Assembly: GCA_025992855.1 (NCBI GenBank)
Contig: DAJPGB010000001.1
Location: forward strand, 62,001-126,000
Reading direction: 5' to 3'
DNA from: Coriobacteriaceae bacterium
GTDB taxonomy: Bacteria > Actinomycetota > Coriobacteriia > Coriobacteriales > Coriobacteriaceae
Length of the DNA: 64,000 nucleotides
The number at the start of each line of letters is the position of its first letter. The stretch's first letter is position 1. This document shows, in pieces, positions 9,053-17,556 of this stretch. Position numbers and translations under genes: made by a program. A model generated the notes under the pieces. The model was not told where the DNA came from. It saw only the letters and a list, made by a program, of their open reading frames with translations, and did no database searches.

Positions 9053-9194
9053 GCTATCCACTATTTCATACTAGTTACATTATGCTTCAATCGCATTTCT
9101 TCAAATGCTTATCTACTTTGTTGTTGCCGATTTGAGTGCGCGTGCGCCAACCCAAGCATCGTCACGGCTTCAGTTCCCCTATTCATAAACATAA

Positions 9195-9272
9195 AACCCC
9201 GCCAAACGTGATTCCCCTAGGGAAAACACGCTTGGCGGGGTCGTGGCGTGATTTCCCTAGGGGAATCACGCC
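9195..9272 (-). terminator. Double hairpin terminator after the yhcH-like gene
   Basis: CCCCGCCAA...TTGGCGGGG (about 9196-9240) forms a long stem around CCCTAGGG, followed on the minus strand by TTTTATGTTT. A second palindrome, GGCGTGATTTCCCTAGGG with its partner arm, occupies 9245-9272. The two hairpins share the CCCTAGGG/CACG words, so alternative pairing is possible. Confidence 0.65.
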
Positions 9273-9302
9273 ATCAGGCGAACAGCTCAGCCGAGCAGCT
9301 CG

Positions 9303-9776
9303 CTACTCCTCCCAGTAGGCGTCGGCAAGCAACTTAAAGCAGATCTTCTTGACCGGCTGCGCGCCATCGCCCGGGAACTCGAGCGTGGGCATGTGAGGCT
9401 CACCGGCAACGAACAGCGCGAACTTGTCGTCGGCAAGATCGCCGGCGATCGAAGCGTCGGAATCGACCAAATCGTAGTCGTCCTTCTCGTCAAACTCCTG
9501 GACCAGCGTCAGGCTACCCGTAGCGACCTTAAAGGCCTCACGACCCTCGACGTCAATCTGCAGGTCGTGATAGCGCTGATGCGTCTCATAGTGAGCCTCG
9601 TCCTCGGGACGCGTCGTGGGAGCCATGACGTTCGCAAAGACCTTGTCGCCCAGAATCGGATGGCTGCCGACCTCGAGCTGCGCCGGGTCGTTCTCCTCGA
9701 GCCAGTCAATCAGCACGTCGAGGCCCTTGAGCATTCCGCGGTATTCCTCGATATCGCCCAGTGCACCGTAAATCAT
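9303..9776 (-). CDS. YhcH/YjgK/YiaL family protein
   Basis: This 157-residue cupin-like protein belongs to the YhcH/YjgK/YiaL (DUF386) family. Visible family motifs are the HYETHQRYHDLQI metal-binding region and the C-terminal PVKKICFKL strand. Family members accompany sialic acid and amino-sugar pathways, and NanQ of this family accelerates sugar anomerisation. It sits 32 nt downstream of nagA copy 2, in the same operon, so a sugar-phosphate or amino-sugar substrate is likely. The exact reaction is not shown by the sequence. Confidence 0.85.
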   Translation of the reverse strand: MIYGALGDIEEYRGMLKGLDVLIDWLEENDPAQLEVGSHPILGDKVFANVMAPTTRPEDEAHYETHQRYHDLQIDVEGREAFKVATGSLTLVQEFDEKDDYDLVDSDASIAGDLADDKFALFVAGEPHMPTLEFPGDGAQPVKKICFKLLADAYWEE

Positions 9777-9808
9777 CTAAATCCCCTCTCGGATCGTTTC
9801 TTTGGCGG

Positions 9809-10978
9809 CTACTCGGCAAACGCGTTACCGACGCTGTTGCCACCCACATACGTCTCGACCAGGGTAAGGTCGGGATTGAACACGACAAAGTCGGCATCGC
9901 GGCCGGGCATAATGCTGCCACATTTATCCTCGACGTGAGCAGAACGCGCGGGCACCTCGGTCGCCATGCGAATTGCGATATCAGCGCTCGCAAGACCCCA
10001 GTCGACGATGTTCTTGACGCCCTGTGCGAGCGTGAGCACCGAGCCGGCGATAGCAGAGCCATCGGCGAGCCAGCAAAGGTTGTCCTTCATAATGACGTCC
10101 ATGCCGCCGCTGGTGTACTTGCCCTCGGGCATGCCGCCGCAACCCAGACAGTCGGTGATCAGCACCGTGTGCTGCCAGCCCTTGGCCTGCAGCAGTGCCT
10201 TGATAGCAGCAGGGTTCACGTGCTTACCGTCGCAAATGATCTCGGCATAGGTGTTGGGCGTGGTCATAGCAGCCCCGACAACACCGGGCTCACGGTGATG
10301 GAGGCCACGCTGGCCGTTATAGGTATGCGTAAAGCAGCTGGCGCCAGCATTGATGGCGGCTGCGCACTCATCATAGGTGGCATCGGAGTGGCCAATGCAG
10401 GTCACAACGCCCTTGGCGCTCAGAGCCGCAGCGTAAGCGGCGGCGCCGTCACGCTCGGCCGCCATGGCGCTCTTGACGATACGACCGCCGGCGGCCTCCT
10501 GCCACTCGTCAAAAATTTCCTCGGACGGGTCGATCAGATAAGCGGGGTTCTGGGCGCCCACATGCTTCATGGTAAAGAACGGACCCTCCAGGTAGATACC
10601 CTGAATACGAGCACCGCAGAACTCGGGCCCGCGCTCTTCGTCCGCCTGCGCAATAGCGGCACAGGCGTCCTTGATCTGCTCCACGCCGTCGGTAAAGGTC
10701 GTAGGCAGCCAGCTGGTGGTACCACGACGAGCAAGCTCGGTCGAGCTGATGTTGATACCCTCAGCATCGTTGTCAGTCGTGGCATGGTTATAGAAACCAT
10801 GGATATGGGTGTCCACCATACCCGGTGCAATCCATGTACCCGAATAATCTTTGATCTCGCAAGCGGGCTCATCGGCCTGCCAAGCGCCAAAGACGCCGTC
10901 TTCGACCATCAGGAAGCCGCCCAGCTGCGGCCCCGCCGGCAAAAAGAACTTGTCGGCCTTGATAGCATACGTGCTCAT
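9809..10978 (-). CDS. nagA: N-acetylglucosamine-6-phosphate deacetylase, copy 2
   Basis: This 389-residue paralogue of the first NagA has about 28 substitutions by eye, none at the metal or catalytic positions (HIH 58-60, Glu131, His197, His218, Asp276). Both copies should therefore be active. It begins the nagA-yhcH pair and lies next to the second GntR gene and nagE, which points to GlcNAc use. Copy 1 sits in the GalNAc/galactosyl-HexNAc cluster. The 8.6-kb direct repeat of more than 1 kb could recombine. Confidence 0.95.
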   Translation of the reverse strand: MSTYAIKADKFFLPAGPQLGGFLMVEDGVFGAWQADEPACEIKDYSGTWIAPGMVDTHIHGFYNHATTDNDAEGINISSTELARRGTTSWLPTTFTDGVEQIKDACAAIAQADEERGPEFCGARIQGIYLEGPFFTMKHVGAQNPAYLIDPSEEIFDEWQEAAGGRIVKSAMAAERDGAAAYAAALSAKGVVTCIGHSDATYDECAAAINAGASCFTHTYNGQRGLHHREPGVVGAAMTTPNTYAEIICDGKHVNPAAIKALLQAKGWQHTVLITDCLGCGGMPEGKYTSGGMDVIMKDNLCWLADGSAIAGSVLTLAQGVKNIVDWGLASADIAIRMATEVPARSAHVEDKCGSIMPGRDADFVVFNPDLTLVETYVGGNSVGNAFAE

Positions 10979-11064
10979 CTATGCTCCCGTACCCGCAGTG
11001 TGTTTTAGGGCGGATCAAAAACCACTGCATTGTTAATTCGAGCGATTGTTCGTTGCCTTCTACC

Positions 11065-11103
11065 GCTTGGCACATTTTGCACCCGCCGCAAAACACGCCA
11101 AGC
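11065..11103 (-). terminator. Hairpin after GntR2
   Basis: GCTTGGC...GCCAAGC with an inner TTTTGC/GCAAAA stem lies just after the GntR2 stop. No T run follows on the minus strand, so its role as a terminator is uncertain. Confidence 0.4.
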
Positions 11104-11121
11104 CGTTTATACCCAATAACT

Positions 11122-11853
11122 CTAGACTGCGCGGTTGTGGTAGACCTTGTACTTAAACTGGTCGGCACGCGCAACCGAACGCGTATACTCGATAACCTCG
11201 TTGTTCATGTCATATGTGGTACGAATCAAATCCAGGACCGGTGCGCCTTCGGCAATCTCGAGCAGACGAGCGTCGGAATGGCGTGCGATACTCGCGTAGA
11301 ATTCTTCCTCTGCCACGCGAACTTTCTCGTGAAAGTCCTGCTCGATCATGTCGTACAGTGATTTGTTCTCGATCATGGGGCGCTTAAGCGCAAAGAACTT
11401 GCGGCTTGGCAGATATGTACACTCAATCATCAGCGGCACACCATCGGCAATACGCAGGCGCTTGATCTTGTACAGACGCTCGCCCAGGCGCGCGTTCATC
11501 TCTACGGCAATATTCTTGTCAGCCTCGACCTCGGTAAACTCGAGAATCGTTGTCTTGGGCACACGGCCGATCGCCTTCATCTGCTCGGTAAAGCTATAGG
11601 TCTGCGTGAGGTTTGCCGTTTGCAGAGAGCGGTCGCACACCATGGTTCCACGGCCGCGCTGACGAACCACCAGGCCCAGGCGTTCAAGCTCCTGCAGGGC
11701 AAGGCGAACCGTCGTACGCGAGAGTCCGTAGCGTTCCGACAAGTCACGCTCGGACGGCAAATAGTCGCCGGGCCGAAGTTCGTGATCGATTTTATCGGTC
11801 AGCAAATCGACGAGCTGATCGTACAGAGGTTGTTTGCGCGCTCCCATTGCCAT
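11122..11853 (-). CDS. GntR-family (UTRA) amino-sugar regulator 2
   Basis: This 243-residue protein has a GntR winged helix (PSERDLSERYGLSRTTVRLALQELERLG) and a UTRA effector domain. It is a paralogue of the regulator at 2600-3334, with almost the same start (QPLYDQLVD). The ATG at 11853 follows CAGGT; a second ATG six bases later is also possible. The longer frame upstream would cross the operator at 11885 and is rejected. It lies between nagA copy 2 and nagE and probably controls both in response to GlcNAc-6-P or GlcN-6-P. Confidence 0.9.
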   Translation of the reverse strand: MAMGARKQPLYDQLVDLLTDKIDHELRPGDYLPSERDLSERYGLSRTTVRLALQELERLGLVVRQRGRGTMVCDRSLQTANLTQTYSFTEQMKAIGRVPKTTILEFTEVEADKNIAVEMNARLGERLYKIKRLRIADGVPLMIECTYLPSRKFFALKRPMIENKSLYDMIEQDFHEKVRVAEEEFYASIARHSDARLLEIAEGAPVLDLIRTTYDMNNEVIEYTRSVARADQFKYKVYHNRAV

Positions 11854-11884
11854 AATGATACCTGCCGGATAAATGACTCGAAAT

Positions 11885-11896
11885 TGGTTGTAACCA
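11885..11896. promoter_or_regulatory. Operator upstream of GntR2
   Basis: TGGTTGTAACCA is a perfect palindrome about 32 nt before the GntR2 start. A TATAGT-like -10 (minus strand, 11907-11912) lies just upstream, so binding here would give autoregulation. Confidence 0.6.
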
Positions 11897-12027
11897 GACA
11901 CCACGTACTATAGCAGTTTTATTGGAATAACAGCAGGTCAACCAGCATATTTCAATATTGTTTGCCGGTTGATAGCCTGCGCACTGTAATACCAATTACA
12001 ACGCTACATCAGGTATCGAGGTAGCAA

Positions 12028-12061
12028 AAAGGGCCGCCCCCGCGGAGCGGGACGACCCTTT
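12028..12061 (-). terminator. Terminator after nagE
   Basis: AAAGGGTCGTCCCGC...GCGGGGGCGGCCCTTT hairpin followed on the minus strand by TTTTTGC. Confidence 0.85.
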
Positions 12062-12085
12062 GCAAGACAGATACGTCTTTAAGGC

Positions 12086-13576
12086 TTAGAGAAGCTTCTT
12101 GAGCTCCTCGGCAACAGCCTGGACCTGCGTGCCGATGATGACCTGGGTAGCACCCTTGTCCATCTTCATGACACCCAGAGCGCCGGCCTTCTTGCAGGCA
12201 GCCTCGTCGACCAGAGCGGAATCGCCGAGCTCGAAGCGCAGGCGAGTAGCGCAGCAGTCAACGGTCTTGACGTTCTCCTTGCCACCGACGGCAGCAAGAA
12301 CAGCGGCGGCCAGAGCGGCGAACTTGTCGTCGCCAGCAGCGGCGGAAGCGGAGGTCTCCTCGACATCCTCATCCTCGCGACCAGGGGTCATGAGGTTGAA
12401 CTTGGTGATGGCGAAGCGGAACACGAGGTAGAAGACCAGGAAGGCAGCGATGCCCAGCGGGATGATCATCCAGGTGTTGGCAGCAGCCGGGAGGCTAGCG
12501 GAGAACAGGAGGTCGGTAGCACCAGCGGAGAAGCAGAAGCCGGCACGGAAACCAACAAAGTAGGTGATGACGGTGAAGACGCCGTACAGGGCAGCGTACA
12601 CGACGTAGAGCGGGAAGCACAGGAACATGAAGCCGAACTCGAAGGGCTCGGTGACGCCGCAGACGAAGGCGCAGATGGCAGCGGAGACAACCAGGCCGAT
12701 AGCAGCCTTCTTGTTCTTAGCGGTCTGAACCATAGCCAGGGCAGCGCCCGGGATACCGAACATCATGCAGGGGAAGAAGCCGGACATGTACATACCGAGG
12801 CTCCACTTGACGTCAGCGGAGGTCTCGCCAGCCCAGAAGTGGGTCAGGTCGCCCAGGCCGATGGTGTCGAACCAGAACACGTTGTTGAGTGCGTGGTGCA
12901 GACCGGTCGGGATGAGCAGGCGGTTGAGGAAGGCGTAGATGCCAGCGCCGATACCACTCATGGCGGCGATACCCTCACCAAGAGCAACAAGAGCACCGAA
13001 GATGAGCGGCCAAGCAAAGAGCAGGACGACGGAGACGACGATGCTGATAACGGCGGTCATGATGGCGACGCAACGCTTGCCGGAGAAGAAGGCCAGCCAG
13101 TCGGGAAGACGGGTGTCCTTGAACTTGTTGTAGCAAGTACCACCGATGATGGCGGACAGGATGCCGATGAAGGAGTTACCAGCGATCTTGGAGAACGCGA
13201 TGCCCTCGGTCGTGGCAAGCCAAGCGGTCTGAGCATCGGCGTCCATACCACGAATGGTGCCAACAACAGCGGGGTTCAGGAGCTGCTGGATCATCAGGAA
13301 GGCGACGAGGCCAGCGAGGCCAGCGGTGCCATCGTGATCGTCGGCAAGGCCGACAGCGGCGCCGACTGCGAACAGCCAGGCCATGTTATCGATAAGAGCG
13401 CCGCCTGCCTTGATGAGCAGGAAACCGGCGGTATAGGCAAAACCGGTAGTGTCACCGGCAGCACCCATGACTGCGGGAGCGAGCAGGTAGCCCACACCCA
13501 TAAGAATGCCTGCGACGGGAAGCGCCGCGACGGGAAGCATCAGCGCTTTGCCGAGCTTCTGGAGGTACTTCATCAT
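12086..13576 (-). CDS. nagE: PTS GlcNAc-type EIICB (NagE-like)
   Basis: This 496-residue fusion has a glucose-family EIIC membrane domain (about residues 1-390), a linker rich in Asp, Glu and Ala, and an EIIB domain whose phosphocysteine lies in DCCATRLRFEL. It imports and phosphorylates GlcNAc or glucose. The EIIA domain is absent, so a separate Crr-like EIIA must serve it. The ATG at 13576 has GGAGGAG 8 nt upstream; the longer frame lies in the leader. Neighbouring nagA and GntR2 make GlcNAc the best substrate guess, though glucose cannot be excluded. Confidence 0.9.
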   Translation of the reverse strand: MMKYLQKLGKALMLPVAALPVAGILMGVGYLLAPAVMGAAGDTTGFAYTAGFLLIKAGGALIDNMAWLFAVGAAVGLADDHDGTAGLAGLVAFLMIQQLLNPAVVGTIRGMDADAQTAWLATTEGIAFSKIAGNSFIGILSAIIGGTCYNKFKDTRLPDWLAFFSGKRCVAIMTAVISIVVSVVLLFAWPLIFGALVALGEGIAAMSGIGAGIYAFLNRLLIPTGLHHALNNVFWFDTIGLGDLTHFWAGETSADVKWSLGMYMSGFFPCMMFGIPGAALAMVQTAKNKKAAIGLVVSAAICAFVCGVTEPFEFGFMFLCFPLYVVYAALYGVFTVITYFVGFRAGFCFSAGATDLLFSASLPAAANTWMIIPLGIAAFLVFYLVFRFAITKFNLMTPGREDEDVEETSASAAAGDDKFAALAAAVLAAVGGKENVKTVDCCATRLRFELGDSALVDEAACKKAGALGVMKMDKGATQVIIGTQVQAVAEELKKLL

Positions 13577-13795
13577 ATTGGTATCTCCTCCAACCTTTCT
13601 TTCGTTGTTCACCAACGAGTTCCATGTCCGCGCCCTCTGCATACCGGCTTCTCCGCTTGCCGGCATTAAGCGCAAACTTAGACAACCCAGTCCCTTTTCT
13701 CGGGTTGCTGGTATGTACGGTAGCACACACTCAATTCAAACGTCCACCACATTTCGTTCAAATTACTATATCGTTGCCAAACGGTTATTTTTGGC

Positions 13796-13805
13796 CCGTA
13801 AACGG
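13796..13805. promoter_or_regulatory. CCGTAAACGG palindrome upstream of nagE
   Basis: Same palindrome as at 8933-8942, within a shared 12-mer CCGTAAACGGTA, about 220 nt before nagE. Possibly a carbon-catabolite or LacI-type operator common to both PTS operons. Confidence 0.35.
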
Positions 13806-13887
13806 TAATTTACGCAGGTAGATGTGCTGCGTTTCTTTCATTACCAAACTAATTCTTAGCAATTTCCATTCGATTTCATCTCAAAAG

Positions 13888-13931
13888 TGGTTACTACCAG
13901 ATGAACAGTGGTACCACATTGTTACTACCAG
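13888..13931. promoter_or_regulatory. Clustered GntR operators upstream of nagE
   Basis: Within 44 nt there are TGGTTACTACCA (13888-13899), the perfect palindrome GTGGTACCAC (13908-13917) and a further TGTTACTACCAG. On the minus strand the word CTGGTAGTAAC appears twice, flanking the palindrome. This suggests cooperative binding of a dimeric UTRA-type regulator. Confidence 0.6.
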
Positions 13932-14033
13932 TTTGGCCGAAATCGTTTTCACTTTACATGAATAAAGTCTCCAAGAATTTGTATATAACCTCTCCCCTAC
14001 CACCCTCTTCCCCGCCCTTTTCTACAACGCAAA

Positions 14034-14068
14034 AAGCCCCCTAGAACGATGTCCGTTCTAGGGGGCTT
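14034..14068 (-). terminator. Terminator after the SurA-like gene
   Basis: AAGCCCCCTAGAAC...GTTCTAGGGGGCTT forms a 14-bp stem, followed on the minus strand by TTTGCG with T residues within the stem base (CTTTTTG). Confidence 0.85.
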
Positions 14069-14110
14069 AATCAGATATTTCGGCTTCGTACTCGAAGGCT
14101 CAGGCAATCT

Positions 14111-15193
14111 TTACGCAAACAGGCCGTAGATGCTGATGTTGGCCTTGGCGTAGAGGCCGTTGGCGTACTCGGTCCACTTGGAGCTAGCGCTCGAAGCCTG
14201 CGAGGAGTACTGCTGGTAGGCGGTGTAATAGGCGGTCATGGCCTGCTTGTAGGTAGCGCTATCGGCCGTAAAGGCATCGTCAGCGAAGGCCTTAGCGTAG
14301 GTGCTATCGGCGTCCTTCCAGGTACCCTTTTCGCTATCCCACTCGTCGCCGGCAAGGTTGATGATGTAGTCGGCGTAGTCCTTGCTCGCGGTCTCCTCGT
14401 TGCCGTCAGAAGGCTCGGTCGGGGCGGTCGGCATGCTTGCGGAGCTGTCGCCGACCTTCTTCTTGTAGAGCTTCTGCAGCGTCGCGGACTGGCGGACGAT
14501 CTGCTTGGCCTGGTCCTTGGACACGCCATACTGCGTGGCCATGGTCTTGTAGTCCGAAGTGCCGATGGAATCCTCGGCGTACTTCTTCATCTCCTTGGAA
14601 GAGACGGTGATGCCCTCGTCTTCGGCAGCATCGAGCAGAATCTTGTTGCGCACGTAGGACAGGATGACGTCGGCAGAGGGAGCGGTGTAGTTGCCATCGC
14701 CATCCTTGACGGTATCGAGGCTGTACTGGCTCTCGATGGCCTCGCGCGCGGTGATGTCACTCTTCTTGCCGTTGTAGCTGTAGCTTGCCACGGTCGAATC
14801 GAGCTGGTCCTCGGTGAGGGTCGCCGAGCCGACGCCCTTGCCGCCAAAACCACCGTTGCCGATAAAGAAGCCGACCACAGCAGCGATCACAACTGCAACC
14901 ACGAAGGCGGCAATCATAGTCTTCTTGTGCTTGGATGCGCGGTCGTCCACGTCGGAGTCGTCCTCGTCCTGCTCCTCGGGCATGAGGTTCTCGTCAGCGG
15001 CATCCGCGGCAATCTGAGCCTCCAGGCGGGCGTCCTCCTCCTCGGCCGTCGTACCGGCAGCAATGTGCTCGGCAGACGTACCGGCGACCAAGTCGATCTT
15101 CTCGTCCTCGTCACCGTCGGGGCCTTCGCCGCGCTCGATGATCTGGATGCCGTCGATCTCGTCCTTCTCGTCCTTCTTTTGAATCAGACCCAT
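14111..15193 (-). CDS. Membrane-anchored SurA/PrsA-like chaperone domain protein
   Basis: This 360-residue protein has an acidic cytoplasmic N-terminus (about 1-87), a transmembrane helix (MIAAFVVAVVIAAVVGFFIG, about 91-110) and an extracytoplasmic region resembling the SurA N-terminal domain. Features include ITAREAIESQY, a helical VILSYVRNKILLDAAEDEGITVSSKEMKKYAE segment and a Ser/Ala/Tyr-rich C-terminus. No parvulin (rotamase) domain is evident. Such proteins usually help fold secreted proteins. AAGGAG lies 8 nt upstream of the ATG. It is a single gene between two terminators. Confidence 0.7.
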   Translation of the reverse strand: MGLIQKKDEKDEIDGIQIIERGEGPDGDEDEKIDLVAGTSAEHIAAGTTAEEEDARLEAQIAADAADENLMPEEQDEDDSDVDDRASKHKKTMIAAFVVAVVIAAVVGFFIGNGGFGGKGVGSATLTEDQLDSTVASYSYNGKKSDITAREAIESQYSLDTVKDGDGNYTAPSADVILSYVRNKILLDAAEDEGITVSSKEMKKYAEDSIGTSDYKTMATQYGVSKDQAKQIVRQSATLQKLYKKKVGDSSASMPTAPTEPSDGNEETASKDYADYIINLAGDEWDSEKGTWKDADSTYAKAFADDAFTADSATYKQAMTAYYTAYQQYSSQASSASSKWTEYANGLYAKANISIYGLFA

Positions 15194-15231
15194 ATCAGTT
15201 ACTCCTTGTTAGGAAACATAGTCCGCAATAG

Positions 15232-15260
15232 AATACGCCCGACAGAGCGCCGGGCGTATT
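15232..15260 (-). terminator. Terminator after the isocitrate dehydrogenase operon
   Basis: AATACGCCCG...CGGGCGTATT is a 10-bp stem followed on the minus strand by CTATTGC. The T run is weak. Confidence 0.6.
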
Positions 15261-15319
15261 GATTCTCAGGTTATACGCAAACACTTAAGTACTATTTAGG
15301 CGCTTGCAGCGTGCATACC

Positions 15320-16405
15320 TTAGGCCAGGTGCGCAATAACGGCATCGGCAAAGGCTTGCGTGCCCACAGCACCCTCAACGGAGCCGGTCTGGGCACGACG
15401 AACGTCGCCGGTAACCTGCTCACCCTCGTCGAGCGTGGCAGATACGGCGGCTCGAATACGATTGGCAGCGTCGTTCTCACCCAGGTGATCGAGCATCATC
15501 GCAGCAGAGAGGATCTCGGCCGTGGGGTTAGCGATATCCTGGCCAGCGATATCGGGCGCGGAGCCGTGCGTTGCCTCGAAGATGGCGCAGTCGGCACCGA
15601 TGTTGGAGCCGGGGGCCATCCCTAAGCCGCCCACCAGGCCGGCGCACAAGTCGCTCACGATGTCACCGTACAGGTTGGGCAGCACCAGGACATCGAAGTC
15701 GTTGGGGTTCTGGACCAAGCCCATGCAGGTGGCGTCGACGATCTTGTCGTTGAACTCGATATCGGGATAGCTGGCGGCCACTTCGCGCGCGACGCGCAGG
15801 AACAGGCCATCGGTCGCCTTCATGATGTTGGCCTTATGCACGGCCGTCACCTTTTTGCGGCCGCAACGGCGGGCATACTCAAAGGCGTACTCTACAATAC
15901 GGCGGCTCTTGGCGATCGAGATCGGCTTGATCGAGATGGCGGAATCGGCAGCGAAGGTCTTCTGGCCCGAGCGCTCAACGAGCTGTGAGAGCTCCTCGAC
16001 CTCGGCAGCTCCCTCGTCAAACTCGATGCCGGCGTAGAGATCCTCGGTGTTCTCGCGCACGATAACCAGGTCGACGTCGCGGAAGCGAGAGCCGTCGCCC
16101 GGCTGCGACAGGCAGGGGCGCACGCAGGCGTACAGGTCGAAGTGCTTGCGCAGGGCAACGTTGACGCTGCGGAAGCCCGTGCCGACCGGCGTAGTGATGG
16201 GGCCCTTGATGGCAACCTTGGTCTCGGCGACCGCATCGAGCACGTGCTGGGGCAGCGGCGTGCCAAACTCGTCCATGACGCCGGCACCGGCCTCCTGGAC
16301 GTTCCAGTTGATCTGGACACCGGTGGCCTCGACCACGCGGCGCATGGCCTGCGTAATCTCGGGACCGATACCGTCACCGGGAATCAGGACTACATCGTGC
16401 GCCAT
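15320..16405 (-). CDS. NAD-dependent isocitrate dehydrogenase family protein
   Basis: This 361-residue decarboxylating dehydrogenase belongs to the isocitrate/isopropylmalate family. IPGDGIGPEI at the N-terminus, RENTEDLYAGIE near 115 and the C-terminal GSAPDIAGQDIANPTAEILSAAMML stretch are diagnostic. The short length and NTEDLYAGIE wording favour isocitrate (NAD type) over 3-isopropylmalate. No other TCA or leucine genes are adjacent. It is the last gene of a four-gene operon (17557-18636, 17123-17551, 16412-17110, this one) with 5 to 12 nt gaps. Confidence 0.85.
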   Translation of the reverse strand: MAHDVVLIPGDGIGPEITQAMRRVVEATGVQINWNVQEAGAGVMDEFGTPLPQHVLDAVAETKVAIKGPITTPVGTGFRSVNVALRKHFDLYACVRPCLSQPGDGSRFRDVDLVIVRENTEDLYAGIEFDEGAAEVEELSQLVERSGQKTFAADSAISIKPISIAKSRRIVEYAFEYARRCGRKKVTAVHKANIMKATDGLFLRVAREVAASYPDIEFNDKIVDATCMGLVQNPNDFDVLVLPNLYGDIVSDLCAGLVGGLGMAPGSNIGADCAIFEATHGSAPDIAGQDIANPTAEILSAAMMLDHLGENDAANRIRAAVSATLDEGEQVTGDVRRAQTGSVEGAVGTQAFADAVIAHLA

Positions 16406-16411
16406 AATCTG

Positions 16412-17110
16412 TTACTCCTCGTCTTCGGCGTCGTCAGATTTTTTAACGCTAGCACGCTTCTTCTTTTTGGAGAGATCCAGGCCAAAACGTTTAACAAGCA
16501 TTTCGCAAATCTCGCTCGAGCGGGCCTTGAGATAGCTGCCCTTGCCGTTCTCGGCGTCGAACTTCAGGCGCAGCGCGAGCTTCTCGGCAACCTCGGCGTC
16601 GATCTCGCCCTGGCCAAACTCGTACAGGCAACCGAGCATATCGCGGTACTCGAGGTCGCCGTGATAGCACTGGATGGCCTCATCCAGGATGGGCCAAGCC
16701 TCGCGCGAACGCTCGACACTCGTGGCGCCCCACACGCACAGCAGGCGGAAGGCGGCGTAGCGCAGCGTGGAGGAAAGCTCGTCGAACAGCGCGGTCTCGG
16801 CGCCCTCAAAGGCATCGCCCATCTGCTCGGGGCAGGTGGCGGAGAGCGCCGTCAGGGCATCGAGGGCCTCCCAGCGGGTCTGAGCCTCGGGGCGATCGAG
16901 CGCCTCGATCAGCGCAGGCACGCAGGGCACGACGCGCTGCGGATCGCGCTCGGCCAGCAGGTGCAGCACGCGGGCGGCAAACTGGCGGATGCGGCGCGTG
17001 GGGCAGCCGAGCTCCTGGACCAGACGGTCGACGGCGTTCTCGTTCTCCTCTGCCAGCTGAAGCTGTGCCAGCTCCTCGTCGGTGAGCTGTTCATCTTTGT
17101 TTTCTGCCAT
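16412..17110 (-). CDS. HEAT-repeat-like protein
   Basis: This 232-residue soluble protein is made of helical repeats. RIRQFAARVLHLLAERDPQRVVPCVPALIEALDRPEAQTRWEALDALTALSA is a typical HEAT pattern of paired helices with Arg and Asp at fixed places. The C-terminus is Lys-rich then acidic (KKKKRASVKKSDDAEDEE). HEAT proteins act as scaffolds; no partner can be named. It is cotranscribed with isocitrate dehydrogenase (6 nt gap). Confidence 0.75.
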   Translation of the reverse strand: MAENKDEQLTDEELAQLQLAEENENAVDRLVQELGCPTRRIRQFAARVLHLLAERDPQRVVPCVPALIEALDRPEAQTRWEALDALTALSATCPEQMGDAFEGAETALFDELSSTLRYAAFRLLCVWGATSVERSREAWPILDEAIQCYHGDLEYRDMLGCLYEFGQGEIDAEVAEKLALRLKFDAENGKGSYLKARSSEICEMLVKRFGLDLSKKKKRASVKKSDDAEDEE

Positions 17111-17122
17111 AGTTACCTCTTC

Positions 17123-17551
17123 TTATTTCTTGGTGTGCTTGCCAGCACCCTTGCTGTCATCGGTGACCGAGATGAGTTGTCGGTCGGCAGCGCCATCGCG
17201 ACGTGCGCGGCGGCGCTCCTCGGCGTCGCCCGCGTCGGCGGCGGCGCGATGGGCCTTATTGACGTTAAAGACCTCGTCATGCTTGCGCCACGGACCAACG
17301 GACTCGCCAAAGCTCATCTTAAGGCCGGCGATAAAGCCGCCAAGCCAGCCGATCGGCGCAAACTGCACCAGCGGGAACAGCGAGAACACCCAGGCCAGCA
17401 AGACAACTGCCGCCGCTCCCGCAAAGTTGGCAATCCAGTAGTCGCGCTTGGTGATGACGCGCTTTTCGCACGCCCACTGGCCGCACAAAAAGCCGATGTA
17501 GATCGCAAAGAGAAAGAGCACCAGCGCGAGCACCACGAACGTCCAGCTCAT
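17123..17551 (-). CDS. Small membrane protein of unknown function
   Basis: This 142-residue protein starts at MSWTF (17551). It has two hydrophobic segments (residues about 3-22 and 36-57) and a possible third short one, then a charged cytoplasmic tail rich in Arg, Ala and Asp. I do not recognise the family. It begins 5 nt after the stop of the dehydrogenase gene at 17557, so the two are coupled. Confidence 0.7.
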   Translation of the reverse strand: MSWTFVVLALVLFLFAIYIGFLCGQWACEKRVITKRDYWIANFAGAAAVVLLAWVFSLFPLVQFAPIGWLGGFIAGLKMSFGESVGPWRKHDEVFNVNKAHRAAADAGDAEERRRARRDGAADRQLISVTDDSKGAGKHTKK

Positions 17552-17556
17552 GGGCG

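Larger units (their letters stand above)
8818..9194. other. Intergenic region upstream of bgaC
   Basis: This AT-rich stretch is the promoter region of the bgaC operon. It holds the palindromic operator at 9041-9052 and a CCGTAAACGG motif at 8933-8942. I could not place a convincing -35/-10 pair, and the short plus-strand frame across it has no coding features. Confidence 0.5.
13577..14033. other. Long regulatory region upstream of nagE
   Basis: This roughly 450-nt gap has no credible gene. It contains the CCGTAAACGG palindrome (13796-13805), a cluster of TGGT/ACCA sites (13888-13931) and AT-rich DNA. I could not choose a promoter with confidence. Confidence 0.55.

Noticed and set aside
9196..9272. 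Possible CRISPR-like repeats from repeated CCCTAGGG words
   Set aside because: Only two inverted units without spacers; better read as nested terminator hairpins.
9761..11008. Plus-strand open frame opposite nagA copy 2
   Set aside because: Shadow of a conserved enzyme; the same shadow occurs opposite nagA copy 1.
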